DNA of 64,000 nt from assembly GCF_000348905.1 (NCBI RefSeq), contig NZ_AOFT01000004.1, positions 1 to 64,000 on the forward strand. The letters run 5' to 3'. Made by a program: the position numbers and the translations under genes. The stretch is from Bhargavaea cecembensis DSE10. Lineage in GTDB: Bacteria > Bacillota > Bacilli > Bacillales_A > Planococcaceae. The notes beneath the pieces are model-generated. The model saw nothing but the letters and a program-made list of their open reading frames with translations, made no database searches and was not told where the DNA came from. Shown here piece after piece: positions 34,663-44,199 of the stretch (position 1 is the stretch's first letter; every line of letters starts with the position of its first letter).

Positions 34663-36043
34663 ATTTCCCAACTGCCTTTTCCGCCTTTTCCCGGCCGTCC
34701 GCGATGCAGAGGCCGATGCCGACACCGTGGAATGAGGCTCCGGCGACATACACATTCGGATAGGATGCTGCGAGGAACTGTTCCAGCTCTTCCACCGCCG
34801 CCCGGTGCCCGAGTCCGTATTTCGGCATGAGGCCGAACCATGGCGTGACTTCCACAACCGAAGGCTCTGCGTCCAGTCCAAGGCTCTCCTTCAGATCCCG
34901 GCGCGCGAGAGCAATCAGTTCCTCTTTCCCCATCGAGGAGATTTCCCTAAATTTCGGATTGGCGTTTTTATAGAACAGCCTGACGAGAAGGCGGCCGTCA
35001 GGCGATGTATGTGTCCATTTCCTGCTTGTCCATGTACAGGCATCGCAGACGACCTGCCCTTTTCCGGCATTGATGAATCCGGTGCCGTCAGCCGGGAGTT
35101 CCGAATCCGGCAGGTCATAGCCGAGGTACATCGTCAGGATCGAGGCATTGGTGAACGTGTCGAACACTTTCTTTGGAGCCGCCTGGCCGAGCAGCCCGCG
35201 CACCTGGGAATCCGGCAGGGCCAGGATGACCCCGTCAGCCCGGAGTCCCCCCTGACCTTGAACCGATACAAGATAGCCGTCCCCGTCCTTTCCAAGACGC
35301 TCCGCCTTGGCCCCTTTCAGGATCCGGACGCCTGACATCTTTTCTTCCATCCGGTCGATCAGGACGGACAATCCCCCGTCGAACGACAGGAATTTCTTGT
35401 TCGCCTGGGACTGGAACTTTTCCCGGTTCGCGCCGAGCCCGCGGATGATGCTTCCGTACTCATTTTTGTAGTCCAAAAGATAAGGCAGTGTAGAACCGAG
35501 CGTCAGTGAATCAAGGGAACCCGAGTAGACGCCCGACAGCACGGGGGCCACCTGCCGCTCCACCAGCTCATCGCCGAGGAACGCCCGCAGGAACGCGCCG
35601 ATCGGGCTGTCCATGGTGAAATCATGATCGGCCTCTTCAAAATCTTTAAGCGCGGCCTGCTTACCTTCTTCGGAAACAAGTGTGGACGCCATGAGAGACT
35701 CTTTGTCCATCGGAATGCCGAACACCGTATCCGCCGGGATGGCATGCAGCTCCCCGTCCCGGTAAAGATAAGAAATGCCCGTCGCATTATGGACGACATG
35801 GTCCTGGAGGCCGAGTTCGTCAACAAGCGTTCCCACCGCCTCGTGCCGTGCCACAATCGAGTCCGCACCCGCCTCCATGATGAATCCATCCTCATGAAGA
35901 GTCCACAGTTTGCCGCCGAGCCGCTCCTCCGCTTCGACAAGTGTGATTTGGATCTCTTCTTCGGAATCGTCCGCCAGCTGATGCAGCCGGTGCGCAGCGG
36001 ATAATCCGGTGATGCCCCCGCCGACCACGATAAACTGTTTCAT
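34661..36043 (-). CDS. hemY: HemY/CgoX-type coproporphyrinogen III (protoporphyrinogen) oxidase
   Basis: FAD enzyme of about 460 residues in the haem pathway. In Firmicutes this enzyme (CgoX) oxidises coproporphyrinogen III to coproporphyrin III. The N-terminal dinucleotide fold is clear (VVGGGITGLSAAHRL), as are EAEERLGGKLWT and the C-terminal YVAGASFHGVGIGLCI. The ATG at 36043 has AAAAGGAG at 9 nt; the GTG at 36049 is too close. hemE and hemH, its usual partners in B. subtilis, are not next to it. Confidence 0.92.
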   Translation of the reverse strand: MKQFIVVGGGITGLSAAHRLHQLADDSEEEIQITLVEAEERLGGKLWTLHEDGFIMEAGADSIVARHEAVGTLVDELGLQDHVVHNATGISYLYRDGELHAIPADTVFGIPMDKESLMASTLVSEEGKQAALKDFEEADHDFTMDSPIGAFLRAFLGDELVERQVAPVLSGVYSGSLDSLTLGSTLPYLLDYKNEYGSIIRGLGANREKFQSQANKKFLSFDGGLSVLIDRMEEKMSGVRILKGAKAERLGKDGDGYLVSVQGQGGLRADGVILALPDSQVRGLLGQAAPKKVFDTFTNASILTMYLGYDLPDSELPADGTGFINAGKGQVVCDACTWTSRKWTHTSPDGRLLVRLFYKNANPKFREISSMGKEELIALARRDLKESLGLDAEPSVVEVTPWFGLMPKYGLGHRAAVEELEQFLAASYPNVYVAGASFHGVGIGLCIADGREKAEKAVGK

Positions 36044-36204
36044 AGTCACCCGCTCCTTTTAACAACTCTCTACCGCAAGTGTACACCGTTTTGCGCAGCC
36101 GATGCGACTTGTGCGCAGACAGTTTTGTGACAGAGACCGGCAATAAAAGGGTAAACTGATGGTGAACCAAATCTTAGATAAGAAACAAGAAAGGACGGGG
36201 CTTT

Positions 36205-36750
36205 ATGCGGAATACGTACAAACTGACCATCGGAACCGTCACCCGCGAACTGCCGCTTGTCTGGGTTTCCGAAGAACTCCGGATCGCCAGCTTCGTCATC
36301 CTCGGAGACAGCGAAATCGTATCGGAAGCCGCATCCCTCATCGAGGACAAACTGCCTGAAGTGGACTTCCTCGTAACCGCCGAAGCCAAGGGCATCCCGT
36401 TTGCCCATGAAGTCGCCAAGCTCAAGGGAATGCCCCGTTATATCGTGGCCAGGAAAAGCGTAAAGGCATATATGGAGGAGCCGTTTGTGGCGACCGTGAC
36501 CTCGATCACGACGCATAAGCAGCAGAAGCTTGTCCTCGACGGTCCGGACGCTGCGCTTATTAAGGGAAGACGAGTCGCCCTGATCGATGACGTCATCAGC
36601 ACCGGCGACTCCCTCCGTGCGCTGGAAGCCCTCGTCACAGAAGCGGGTGCAGAAATCGTCGCCCGTGCAGCCATCCTGGCCGAAGGCGACTCGGCGAATC
36701 GTGAAGACATCATCTTTCTCGAAAAGCTGCCGCTGTTCCCAGTTGAATAA
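36205..36750 (+). CDS. Purine phosphoribosyltransferase-family protein (adenine PRT-like)
   Basis: A type I phosphoribosyltransferase of 181 residues with the PRPP-binding motif VALIDDVISTGDSL and the upstream VTAEAKGIPFAHEVA loop seen in adenine and xanthine PRTs. It may salvage a purine base, or be a regulatory relative such as PurR/Xpt; the specificity is not clear. AAAGGAC precedes the ATG. It is followed by a hairpin and then repeat array B, convergent with the glycosylase gene. Confidence 0.85.
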   Translation: MRNTYKLTIGTVTRELPLVWVSEELRIASFVILGDSEIVSEAASLIEDKLPEVDFLVTAEAKGIPFAHEVAKLKGMPRYIVARKSVKAYMEEPFVATVTSITTHKQQKLVLDGPDAALIKGRRVALIDDVISTGDSLRALEALVTEAGAEIVARAAILAEGDSANREDIIFLEKLPLFPVE

Positions 36751-36758
36751 CGACGTGA

Positions 36759-36794
36759 AAGCAGGCGGTTCCGATTATGCGGAACCGCCTGCTT
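36759..36794. terminator. Strong hairpin after the phosphoribosyltransferase gene
   Basis: A perfect 14-bp stem AAGCAGGCGGTTCC pairs with its complement across an 8-nt loop. There is no T-run; repeat array B starts 6 nt later. Confidence 0.7.
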
Positions 36795-36799
36795 ATGTT

Positions 36800-36904
36800 G
36801 AAACGTTGATGATGTTGAATGAGATGTTGACTATGTTTATTGAGACGTTGATTATGTTGGTTGAAACGTTGACGATCTTCATTGAGGCGTTGATGAACTC
36901 TCAG
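36800..36904. repeat. 21-bp direct repeat array, five units (array B)
   Basis: Units start at 36800, 36821, 36842, 36863 and 36884, with no spacers. The core is GARACGTTGAY (unit 2 GAGATGTTGAC, unit 5 GAGGCGTTGAT), followed by a T-rich half near ATGTTKATT. The last unit decays and touches the stop codon of the convergent glycosylase gene. Array C has the same consensus, unit number and orientation. The 21-bp period keeps frames open, giving a spurious ETLxM peptide. Confidence 0.92.
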
Positions 36905-36905
36905 T

Positions 36906-37814
36906 TCAGCCCTGCTCCGATTCGCTGCTCAGATAGCGCCACAGATAAAACGTCGCATAGGCGCGCCAGCCTTTCCACGGTTCGGCGAATGCCTCAACTT
37001 CCGGCAAGGTCGGCTTCCGGTCAAGACCTGCAACAAGCTTCAGGGCATTATGAAGCCCGACATCAGCAGCCGGGTAGGCATCGGGTGACCGGAGGCAGCG
37101 CATGAGGACATAGTTGGCCGTCCATGGCCCGATGCCCCGGATGGCGGTAAGCCGGTGCTCGACCGTCCGGTCATCGCCAAGGGCCAGGAGCCCTTCCTTT
37201 GTGAGTTCCCCGGCCGCGATCAGGCGCGCGATGCCGATGATGTATTCACTCTTTCTTCCGGTGATCTTCAGCTCGCGCAATGCCTCCGGATCTAGTCCGG
37301 CCACTTTCTCCGCGGAAGGGAACAGATAATGGATCACACCGTCCGCTTCAATGGCCTGGCCGAATGTCTCAACGAACCTGCGCTTCAGAACATAAGCGAA
37401 CGCAACGGTGATCTGCTGGCCAAGAATCGCCCAGACGAATGTCTCGAACAGATCGGGGATCCCGACGACACGGAGTCCGCGGTGCCGGCGGACAGCTTCC
37501 CGGAGAAGCGGGTCCCTCTCGCCCAGTTCATAGAACGGCATGAGGTCCCGGCCGAGGTCAAGCCAATCGCGGACAAACTGCTCCACACCGGCTTTCACTT
37601 CATCCCCTTCCCCGGTTAGGGTCACCAGAATGCCGTCCGGATTCTCTTCCATCACAAACAGCACCGGCTTTCCATCTACTTCAATTGCACGCGTCACCCT
37701 GCTATCTTGAATATGGAACATGCACTCATCCGCAGAGCGCGACAGGTACTCCAGGTTCTCCGGAAAACTGAAGTCATCCGGCGTGCGGATCAGCAATTCT
37801 TGGTGATTTGACAT
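36906..37814 (-). CDS. DNA-3-methyladenine glycosylase II-like (AlkA family)
   Basis: HhH-GPD base-excision glycosylase of about 302 residues removing alkylated purines. The helix-hairpin-helix is LTAIRGIGPWTANYVLMRCL, and the catalytic Asp follows in YPAADVGL. An AlkA-like N-terminal domain precedes it, together with the ETFVWAILGQQ helix common to the superfamily. GAGGGGG lies 6 nt before the ATG at 37814. The gene is 42 nt downstream of nagA and may be co-transcribed with it. Confidence 0.9.
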   Translation of the reverse strand: MSNHQELLIRTPDDFSFPENLEYLSRSADECMFHIQDSRVTRAIEVDGKPVLFVMEENPDGILVTLTGEGDEVKAGVEQFVRDWLDLGRDLMPFYELGERDPLLREAVRRHRGLRVVGIPDLFETFVWAILGQQITVAFAYVLKRRFVETFGQAIEADGVIHYLFPSAEKVAGLDPEALRELKITGRKSEYIIGIARLIAAGELTKEGLLALGDDRTVEHRLTAIRGIGPWTANYVLMRCLRSPDAYPAADVGLHNALKLVAGLDRKPTLPEVEAFAEPWKGWRAYATFYLWRYLSSESEQG

Positions 37815-37856
37815 GTTCATCCCCCTCTGTTCACGAAAGAGCAATCGGCATCAGCC

Positions 37857-39029
37857 TCAGTCCACCTGCTCGTCTACAAACGCCACTTCCCCCCGGCAAA
37901 GTGTCAGCCGGACATTCAGGTCATCATCCACGAGGATCAGGTCCGCGTCTTTCCCTTCCCGGATTCCGCCTTTCCGGTCATCGACGCCCAGCTGGCGGGC
38001 AGGGTTGGCTGATGCCATTGCCACGATATCCTCCATCGTGACACCGTCGAAACCTAGCATGCGGCGGGCGCCTTCGTTCATTTTCAGGATGCTGCCCGCA
38101 AGCGTCCCATCCGCCAGTTCCGCACGGTCTTCGGTCACCCTGACAGGCTGCCCACCCAGTTCATAGTCACCCGACGGAAGGCCCTTTGCCCGCATGGAGT
38201 CGGTGATGAGGATGAGTCGCTCGGGGCCGATGTTTCGCCAGATCAGACGGAGCATTTCCTTCTCCACATGGATGCCGTCCGCAATCAGTTCAGCTTTCAG
38301 CGAATCCAGAAGGAAAGCCGCACCGACCACGCCGACGTCACGGTGATGGATGCCCGGCATGGCATTGCACAGATGGGTCACCTGGCTGACGCCGTGCGCC
38401 GCAGCTTCCTCCACCCCGGCAAATCCCGTATCGGTATGTCCGGCCGAGACGACCACACCCGATTCTGTAAGTTCCCGGATGAACGCACCGTCCGCGTCAT
38501 GCTCGGGCGCCATCGTGATGACTTTGATCAGCCCGCCAGCCATCCGCTGCCACTTTCGGAAAAGCGCCGCGTCAGGTTCTGTTATGTAGGCTTCCGGCTG
38601 TGCACCGGCCCGCTTTTTCTCGACGAACGGCCCTTCCAGATGGACGCCCAGCACTTCCGCCTGGCCAGACTTGTTCTGATATTCTGCAACGTTTTCAAGT
38701 GCGTTGCCGATGCTTTCATGAGATTGGGTAATCGTCGTGGCGAGGAATGAAGTCGTCCCTTCCGCAGGCAAAAAGCGGGCCATCGAATCAAGCGCCGCTT
38801 CTGTCGCATCCATGACATCCGCGCCGTCCGCCCCGTGGATATGGCTGTCGATGAATCCCGGAAGCACGTTCAGGGAAGAGCCGGCGATTTCTTTCACCTC
38901 TTTGGGGAGCCCTTCCGGACGCTCGGCTGACGCCACGGCGATTCTGCCGTCCCGGACGAGCACATAGCCCCCTTCCAGAACGCCTTCTTCGGCATAGACT
39001 CTGGCTCCACTGATCAAAATCGGCTGCAT
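37857..39029 (-). CDS. nagA: N-acetylglucosamine-6-phosphate deacetylase
   Basis: Amidohydrolase of about 390 residues that deacetylates GlcNAc-6-P during cell-wall amino sugar recycling. Motifs: metal-binding DSHIHGADG, HLEGPF with the metal Glu, SAGHTDT, HLCNAMPG and the catalytic Asp in ITDSMRAKG. The ATG at 39029 has GGAAGG at 9 nt. The usual partners nagB and a GntR regulator are not adjacent. Confidence 0.95.
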   Translation of the reverse strand: MQPILISGARVYAEEGVLEGGYVLVRDGRIAVASAERPEGLPKEVKEIAGSSLNVLPGFIDSHIHGADGADVMDATEAALDSMARFLPAEGTTSFLATTITQSHESIGNALENVAEYQNKSGQAEVLGVHLEGPFVEKKRAGAQPEAYITEPDAALFRKWQRMAGGLIKVITMAPEHDADGAFIRELTESGVVVSAGHTDTGFAGVEEAAAHGVSQVTHLCNAMPGIHHRDVGVVGAAFLLDSLKAELIADGIHVEKEMLRLIWRNIGPERLILITDSMRAKGLPSGDYELGGQPVRVTEDRAELADGTLAGSILKMNEGARRMLGFDGVTMEDIVAMASANPARQLGVDDRKGGIREGKDADLILVDDDLNVRLTLCRGEVAFVDEQVD

Positions 39030-39249
39030 TTTGCTCATCCTTCCCATGTCACTACAGTTTTCCGTATCTATTCGGCCTCACATTTCTACTTCTATTGTTA
39101 GCTTCGTTTCTTCAGTTGTCCATTAAGAAACGAGAAAAACCTATGACTGGTGTTTCTCCTCTTCTGACTAGTTATCCGTGATAATGCATTCCATCTGCAG
39201 ATACACTTTTGGGCTTGGATGACCGCAGTGATACATTAATGCCTGTAAA

Positions 39250-40617
39250 TCACCACCAGGCAAGTGTGCTGAAGAGGATCAGCAATGTCCAGATCAGCAT
39301 GGAAGGAAGCCCGATTTTCAGCAGGTCACGTTCGGAGAAATACTGATAGGAAAACGAAATCAGGTGTACCGGCGACTGGATGATAAACAGGAATCCCGGA
39401 ATACTTGCCAGGAAAACCGCCATGGCAACGGCCATCGCCGTGTCTCCCGGTAGCGATTGCCCCACTGTGATAGCAAGGGGGAGCATAATGGTGAGCAATC
39501 CGAGTATATTGACGAAAATCAGGCGGAGCAACATCGTCAGCAACACCATCAATACGATAATGAACAACTTGGAGTGGCCGCCCAGCATGTTGACAAGCAG
39601 ATCGGACACCAATTGCAGAGTCCCCGTTTCGATCAGCATTTCAGAGACCATGATCGTCGCTGCGAAAAAAAGCATCATATCCCAATCAATTCGGGTCCGG
39701 GCTTCTTCCCAATTCCAGACCCCGATTGGCGGCAACAGGGTCAGGACGGCACCCAGCAGGCCGACAAGCGGAATGGAGACTCCATGCAAGGGCTGCGTTA
39801 CCCAAAGCACTAATGTCAGGCTGATGATGATCATCATCCTCCATTCCCGAGAGGATAACCTGCCCTTTTCATCAGCCTTCCGGTCAATGATCTCCATCAA
39901 TTTCCGGCGATCAACTTTTTCCGGCGGGAATAAGACCATTGCCAAGATCCAAAGAAAGAACAGAAAAAGCAGAACAGGAAGGGAAAATGCCCACAACCAT
40001 GACAAGTAATCAAAGCCTGCCCCCTGCTTCTCCATTAATCCAAAGGCGTAGATCGTTGAACTGGCACCGGTAGCCACTAGCGCACCTGAAATAGGCACGA
40101 TGTAGGTGAGTCCGATAAACATGGACTTCCCAGTATTCCGCATGTCTGCAATGGGACCCATGTTTTTCAGAATACTGTCATATACCGAAGCGGCCAGACT
40201 GGCTTTTCCCACGTTTGATGGCAGAACAACAGATAGAATCGCGCTCAGAACAAATGAAATCAGAATAAGCAGGCGGCTGGAACCCCTTGACCAGCCCAAT
40301 ACAAAGAGCGAGACTCTCGTCGCCAATCCTGTAGAAATGAATGCCCCGGAGAGAAAAAAGGTAGAAAACATCAGCCAGACAATAGGTGACGCAAAATACG
40401 ATAAAGTTTTTTCATACGAGAAAAAGTGAAGTGACAAAATCAAGATCAGAATCAGTGCCGAAAGGGCGAGCGGAAACACCCGGCCAATCCATAGAATTTG
40501 GACAACAACCAGTACGACCAGGGCTTTGAGTTCTGCCGGAAAGGGTGTATAGCCCGGTATAAAGACCAGATAAAACAGCAATGCCAAAATGAACAGACCG
40601 ATTTTTCCTTTTTTCAT
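39250..40617 (-). CDS. SLC13/DASS-family divalent anion:Na+ symporter-like permease
   Basis: A 455-residue membrane protein with about twelve helices. Two re-entrant motif regions are visible (PSNVGKASLAASVYD and TGASSTIYAF), as in dicarboxylate or citrate transporters of the DASS family. The start is GTG at 40629 or ATG at 40617; neither site is ideal. It follows tcuA in the tricarboxylate cluster but after a terminator hairpin, so its transcription may be partly separate. It likely transports a di- or tricarboxylate. Confidence 0.85.
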   Translation of the reverse strand: MKKGKIGLFILALLFYLVFIPGYTPFPAELKALVVLVVVQILWIGRVFPLALSALILILILSLHFFSYEKTLSYFASPIVWLMFSTFFLSGAFISTGLATRVSLFVLGWSRGSSRLLILISFVLSAILSVVLPSNVGKASLAASVYDSILKNMGPIADMRNTGKSMFIGLTYIVPISGALVATGASSTIYAFGLMEKQGAGFDYLSWLWAFSLPVLLFLFFLWILAMVLFPPEKVDRRKLMEIIDRKADEKGRLSSREWRMMIIISLTLVLWVTQPLHGVSIPLVGLLGAVLTLLPPIGVWNWEEARTRIDWDMMLFFAATIMVSEMLIETGTLQLVSDLLVNMLGGHSKLFIIVLMVLLTMLLRLIFVNILGLLTIMLPLAITVGQSLPGDTAMAVAMAVFLASIPGFLFIIQSPVHLISFSYQYFSERDLLKIGLPSMLIWTLLILFSTLAWW

Positions 40618-40645
40618 TGAATCAGCCACTCTTCCTGAAACAGAA

Positions 40646-40670
40646 AAGCCGCCAACATGCTTGGCGGCTT
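40646..40670 (-). terminator. Terminator after the TcuA-like gene
   Basis: A 10-bp stem AAGCCGCCAA/TTGGCGGCTT with a 5-nt loop is followed on the minus strand by TTTCTG. It lies between tcuA and the DASS permease gene. Confidence 0.75.
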
Positions 40671-40674
40671 CTGG

Positions 40675-42183
40675 TTAGATTGTTTGCACGGCCTGAACAT
40701 GGCGGCCGGCGCTTGTTCCGGCAATTTTCCCGTATACAGCTCCTGACATCAGTCCGGATCCGCCAGGGTAATTATGATAGAAGATGCCGCCGACCATCTC
40801 GCCTGCTGCAAACAAGCCCGGAATCGGCTGTTCATTCCGGTCCAGCACATGTCCTTCCGTATCCACGTGCACCCCGCCGAACGAGAACGTGATGCCGCAT
40901 GTGACAGGATAGGCATAGAACGGTCCTTCATCAATCGTATTGGCCCAGTTCGTTTTTGGCGGTTCAATGCCCTTCGTGCCTTTACCGTCTTTCACGGACG
41001 GGTTGAATTCGCCGTCCTGCACGGCTTCGTTATACTCCCTGACGGTGGCCAGGAAGGCTTCCTTGTTCACTGGAATCTTGTCAACGAGTGCTTCAAGTGT
41101 ATCAGCTTCTACGACAGTCGCTTCCTCAAGGTCATATTCCGGACGGAGAAGAGGACGAACTTTGGAATCGTAGATCTGATAAGCGATGTGGTCAGGCTGC
41201 TTCAGCACTTCCTTGCCGTACTTGGCATAGGTATAGTTCCGGAAATCTGCGCCTTCATCGACAAAACGCTGTCCCTCTTTGTTCAGCATGATGCTGAGCG
41301 GATATGAGTGCTTTTTAAAAATGTCCCCAGGCTTGTTGAAGTCCCCGACTTTCGGCACATTCGCATCGGTGCCAATGGAGTGGCACCCGTCCCATTGCCC
41401 GAAACGGACCGCTCCAGCCTTAAGTGCCATGTCAATCCCGTCACCGGTGTTATATTCGGTTCCGCGGACGGCGGCCGCTTCCCACTCTTCACCGATATAT
41501 TCCTTGCGCATTTCCTTATTGGCTTCAAAGCTGCCGCAGGCCAGGATGACACTTATGGCGCCAAACGTCTTCACTTCTCCGGCCACATCAGCTTTCAGGC
41601 CGGACACCCGTCCCTCTTGCCGGACAATTTCAAGCGCACGGGATTCATACAGAACATCGATTCCGAGTTCTTCCGCACGGTTGAACAGGGAGCGCATCAG
41701 CCCGATTCCCTTCTCTTTCGTCTTTAGCGGAAGGCCGCCCCAGAAGATTCGCTTTCCGTCTTCGACGAATGACTGGTTTGCTTTGTTCAGTTCGAATTCC
41801 ACGCCATGACTGTTCATCCAGCGGATTGTATCAAAGGATTCCGAAACCAAAGTGCGGGCGAGATCAGGATCACTCTCATTTTTGGTGACGCGCATGAGGT
41901 CATCATAGAAATCATCCTCGGTATATTCCGGCATCACCGTATTCGCAGCTTCTTCATCTGTCAGTTCCGGCATGACTTCACGGATCTGATCCAGATTTCC
42001 GTACGCCGCGCGAATCGCGCCGTCTGTAAAGAAGGAGTTTCCGCCGCGTTTTTCTTTAGGCGCACGTTCCAATACGAGCACATGGCCGCCCTGCTCTTTC
42101 GCAGCAATTGCAGCACAGAGAGCGGCATTTCCGGCTCCGACAACAATTACATCATAATCAGTTTTCACATTTTGATTTGTCAT
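40675..42183 (-). CDS. tcuA: FAD-dependent tricarballylate dehydrogenase-like (TcuA/CobZ type)
   Basis: Flavoprotein of 502 residues in the fumarate reductase flavoprotein superfamily. The FAD motif is VVGAGNAALCAAIAAKE; KRGGNSFFTDGAIR and the C-terminal GLFAAGEMVGGIFYHNYPGGSGL are typical of TcuA, which oxidises tricarballylate to cis-aconitate in Salmonella. It sits downstream of a tripartite tricarboxylate transporter, which supports the substrate class. The electron-transfer partner TcuB is not seen. An unrelated fumarate reductase-like flavoprotein remains possible. Confidence 0.82.
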   Translation of the reverse strand: MTNQNVKTDYDVIVVGAGNAALCAAIAAKEQGGHVLVLERAPKEKRGGNSFFTDGAIRAAYGNLDQIREVMPELTDEEAANTVMPEYTEDDFYDDLMRVTKNESDPDLARTLVSESFDTIRWMNSHGVEFELNKANQSFVEDGKRIFWGGLPLKTKEKGIGLMRSLFNRAEELGIDVLYESRALEIVRQEGRVSGLKADVAGEVKTFGAISVILACGSFEANKEMRKEYIGEEWEAAAVRGTEYNTGDGIDMALKAGAVRFGQWDGCHSIGTDANVPKVGDFNKPGDIFKKHSYPLSIMLNKEGQRFVDEGADFRNYTYAKYGKEVLKQPDHIAYQIYDSKVRPLLRPEYDLEEATVVEADTLEALVDKIPVNKEAFLATVREYNEAVQDGEFNPSVKDGKGTKGIEPPKTNWANTIDEGPFYAYPVTCGITFSFGGVHVDTEGHVLDRNEQPIPGLFAAGEMVGGIFYHNYPGGSGLMSGAVYGKIAGTSAGRHVQAVQTI

Positions 42184-42201
42184 TTGAAATCCACCCTTTG
42201 T

Positions 42202-43695
42202 TTACGAAATAGGATCGGCTTTGCGGCGTTGGAACGCCTTGACAATCAGTGGGTAGCAAAGCGATAGAATGATCAGCACCAACAGCGCGATGGATACTCC
42301 CGAATTGAAGAAGATTCCGAGACTGCCATTCGATGCAGAGAGAGCCATCCGGAAATTCTGTTCCATGTCGCCCCCGACAATGGCCGCGAGAATCAGCGGT
42401 GCCAGCGGGAAATCAAGAATCTTCATAACCAGACCAAAGTATCCGAAAAGGATCAGCAGGAAGAAGTCGAATGCCGTGTAGCTGAGCGTGTATGTACCGA
42501 TGAATGCCAGCATGACGATGAGCGGATAAAGAATTTTCGCCGGTGTATCAAGAATTTTCACCAGCAATCCGACAAGGACAATGTTAATAATGACGAGTGC
42601 AACGTTCCCGATAAACATACTGTTGACGAGTGTCCAGACCGTTTCGGGCTGGTTTTCAAAAAGCAGAGGACCCGGCCGTATCCCGAGCATAATCAGTGCT
42701 CCAAGCATGACCGCAGTCGTACCGGAACCCGGAATGCCCATCGTAAGGAGCGGAATCATCGCGCCTACCGAAGCGGCGTTATTTGCTGACTCCGGAGCAG
42801 CAAGCCCTTCCGGGGCACCCTTCCCGAACTCTTCCGGCTTTTTGGAAAGTTGCTTTTCCGACGAGTAGCTGAGCATCGATGCGATCGTTCCGCCGGCTCC
42901 CGGCAGTACGCCGATGATGAATCCTAGCGGACCGCTGCGCAGCATCGGCATACGTGACCGTTTCCACTGATCTTTCGTAAACCAGATCTTGCCGACCTTT
43001 TTCCTCTCTTTTTTACTGTCTTCATCAATAGTCAGGAAGTTGAATAGCACTTCCCCCAAAGCGTAAATCCCGATAATGACAATAAGGAAATCGAGTCCTT
43101 CACTCAGTTCGGTAATTCCGAAAGTGAAGCGGTAAACGCCTGATTGGGTATCAATTCCGATTGTGCCGATCAGAAGCCCCAGGCTCATGGAAATGAACCC
43201 TTTGACCATTTTGCCCATCGAAAGCGAGACGATCGCGGATAATGTCAGCAGCATGAGCAGGAAATACTCGGCCGGGCCGAACCTGAGCGCAAAGTTTGCC
43301 AATGGCTGGGCCAGGAGAATGAAACCGAATACTGCCATAATGCCGCCTACGAACGAAGCCACTGCGGAAAGTGCCATCGCTTCCCCGGCCTTGCCCTGCC
43401 TGGCCATCGGATATCCGTCGAAAGTGGCCGCGATGGCCGATCCGTCACCCGGCGTGTTAAGCAGAATCGAACTTCTTGAGCCGCCGTACATGGCACCATA
43501 GTAGATGGCCGCCATCAGAATGAGGGCACTGACCGGATCCATCCCGAATGTGACAGGAATGAGGACGGCAACAGCTGTTGCGGGACCCAGTCCCGGGAGC
43601 ATCCCGACAACCGTACCCAGGAAGCCGCCGATCACTATCCACAAAATATTCATTGGCTGGAGGGACGTTGTGAGTCCTTCAATAAATGCATCCAT
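42202..43695 (-). CDS. tctA: Tripartite tricarboxylate transporter, large membrane subunit (TctA)
   Basis: A 497-residue TctA-family protein with about twelve helices. Diagnostic stretches: GLGPATAVAVLIPVTFG, the LNTPGDGSAIAATFDGYPMARQG region and PGAGGTIASMLSYSSEKQ. It transports citrate or related tricarboxylates with Na+ and the TctB subunit, using the TctC receptor. It follows tctB by 15 nt. Confidence 0.96.
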   Translation of the reverse strand: MDAFIEGLTTSLQPMNILWIVIGGFLGTVVGMLPGLGPATAVAVLIPVTFGMDPVSALILMAAIYYGAMYGGSRSSILLNTPGDGSAIAATFDGYPMARQGKAGEAMALSAVASFVGGIMAVFGFILLAQPLANFALRFGPAEYFLLMLLTLSAIVSLSMGKMVKGFISMSLGLLIGTIGIDTQSGVYRFTFGITELSEGLDFLIVIIGIYALGEVLFNFLTIDEDSKKERKKVGKIWFTKDQWKRSRMPMLRSGPLGFIIGVLPGAGGTIASMLSYSSEKQLSKKPEEFGKGAPEGLAAPESANNAASVGAMIPLLTMGIPGSGTTAVMLGALIMLGIRPGPLLFENQPETVWTLVNSMFIGNVALVIINIVLVGLLVKILDTPAKILYPLIVMLAFIGTYTLSYTAFDFFLLILFGYFGLVMKILDFPLAPLILAAIVGGDMEQNFRMALSASNGSLGIFFNSGVSIALLVLIILSLCYPLIVKAFQRRKADPIS

Positions 43696-43710
43696 GCTGT
43701 TTCCCCCTCC

Positions 43711-44166
43711 TTAAGGCAAGCTGACGCCCAGCAATTCGCCGAACGCATACCAGGTCATGAATGAGAATGCGAGTGTCACAATAATATTTGAGACCCATTT
43801 CCTGGGGCCGTTGACGACGAACAGCAGTGCCCCGAGGAACAGAATCGTCGAAACGAGAAAGCCCAGCGTTTCAAATATCAGTGCATACACGACACCCAGT
43901 ACAATCGTGCTGAGGATCAGCACAGGGGTCCGCCCGGTGAACAATTCCCTGATATGATCATTGGCTTCACGGGCTTTTCGGAGTTCCTGGATCAGATAAA
44001 TCACAGAGAGCACAATCAGCAGGATGCTGATGCCGACCGGAAAATAAAGCGGGCCGTTCGGATTCCCCAGGTTTGCTTTCGGCAGATTAATCGCAGAGAT
44101 CAGGAATGCCAGACCCACAATCATCAGGAAGACCGGCATCCCGAGCTTAAACCATTTCATACCCAT
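43711..44166 (-). CDS. tctB: Tripartite tricarboxylate transporter, small membrane subunit (TctB)
   Basis: A 151-residue protein with four membrane helices in the TctB/DUF1468 family; it is poorly conserved and recognised largely by topology and its place between tctC and tctA. Confidence 0.9.
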   Translation of the reverse strand: MGMKWFKLGMPVFLMIVGLAFLISAINLPKANLGNPNGPLYFPVGISILLIVLSVIYLIQELRKAREANDHIRELFTGRTPVLILSTIVLGVVYALIFETLGFLVSTILFLGALLFVVNGPRKWVSNIIVTLAFSFMTWYAFGELLGVSLP

Positions 44167-44199
44167 TCCTCCTTATTCGAAAGGAAAAGCAGGTAAGGG

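Noticed and set aside
36800-36904. CRISPR-like array (also considered for 62216-62320)
   Set aside because: Units of 21 bp follow each other without variable spacers, and no cas genes are nearby.
36587-37105. Protein containing ETLxM/FIE repeats encoded through array B
   Set aside because: The repeat reads open because 21 bp equals seven codons; the frame starts inside the phosphoribosyltransferase gene and runs into the antisense of the glycosylase gene.
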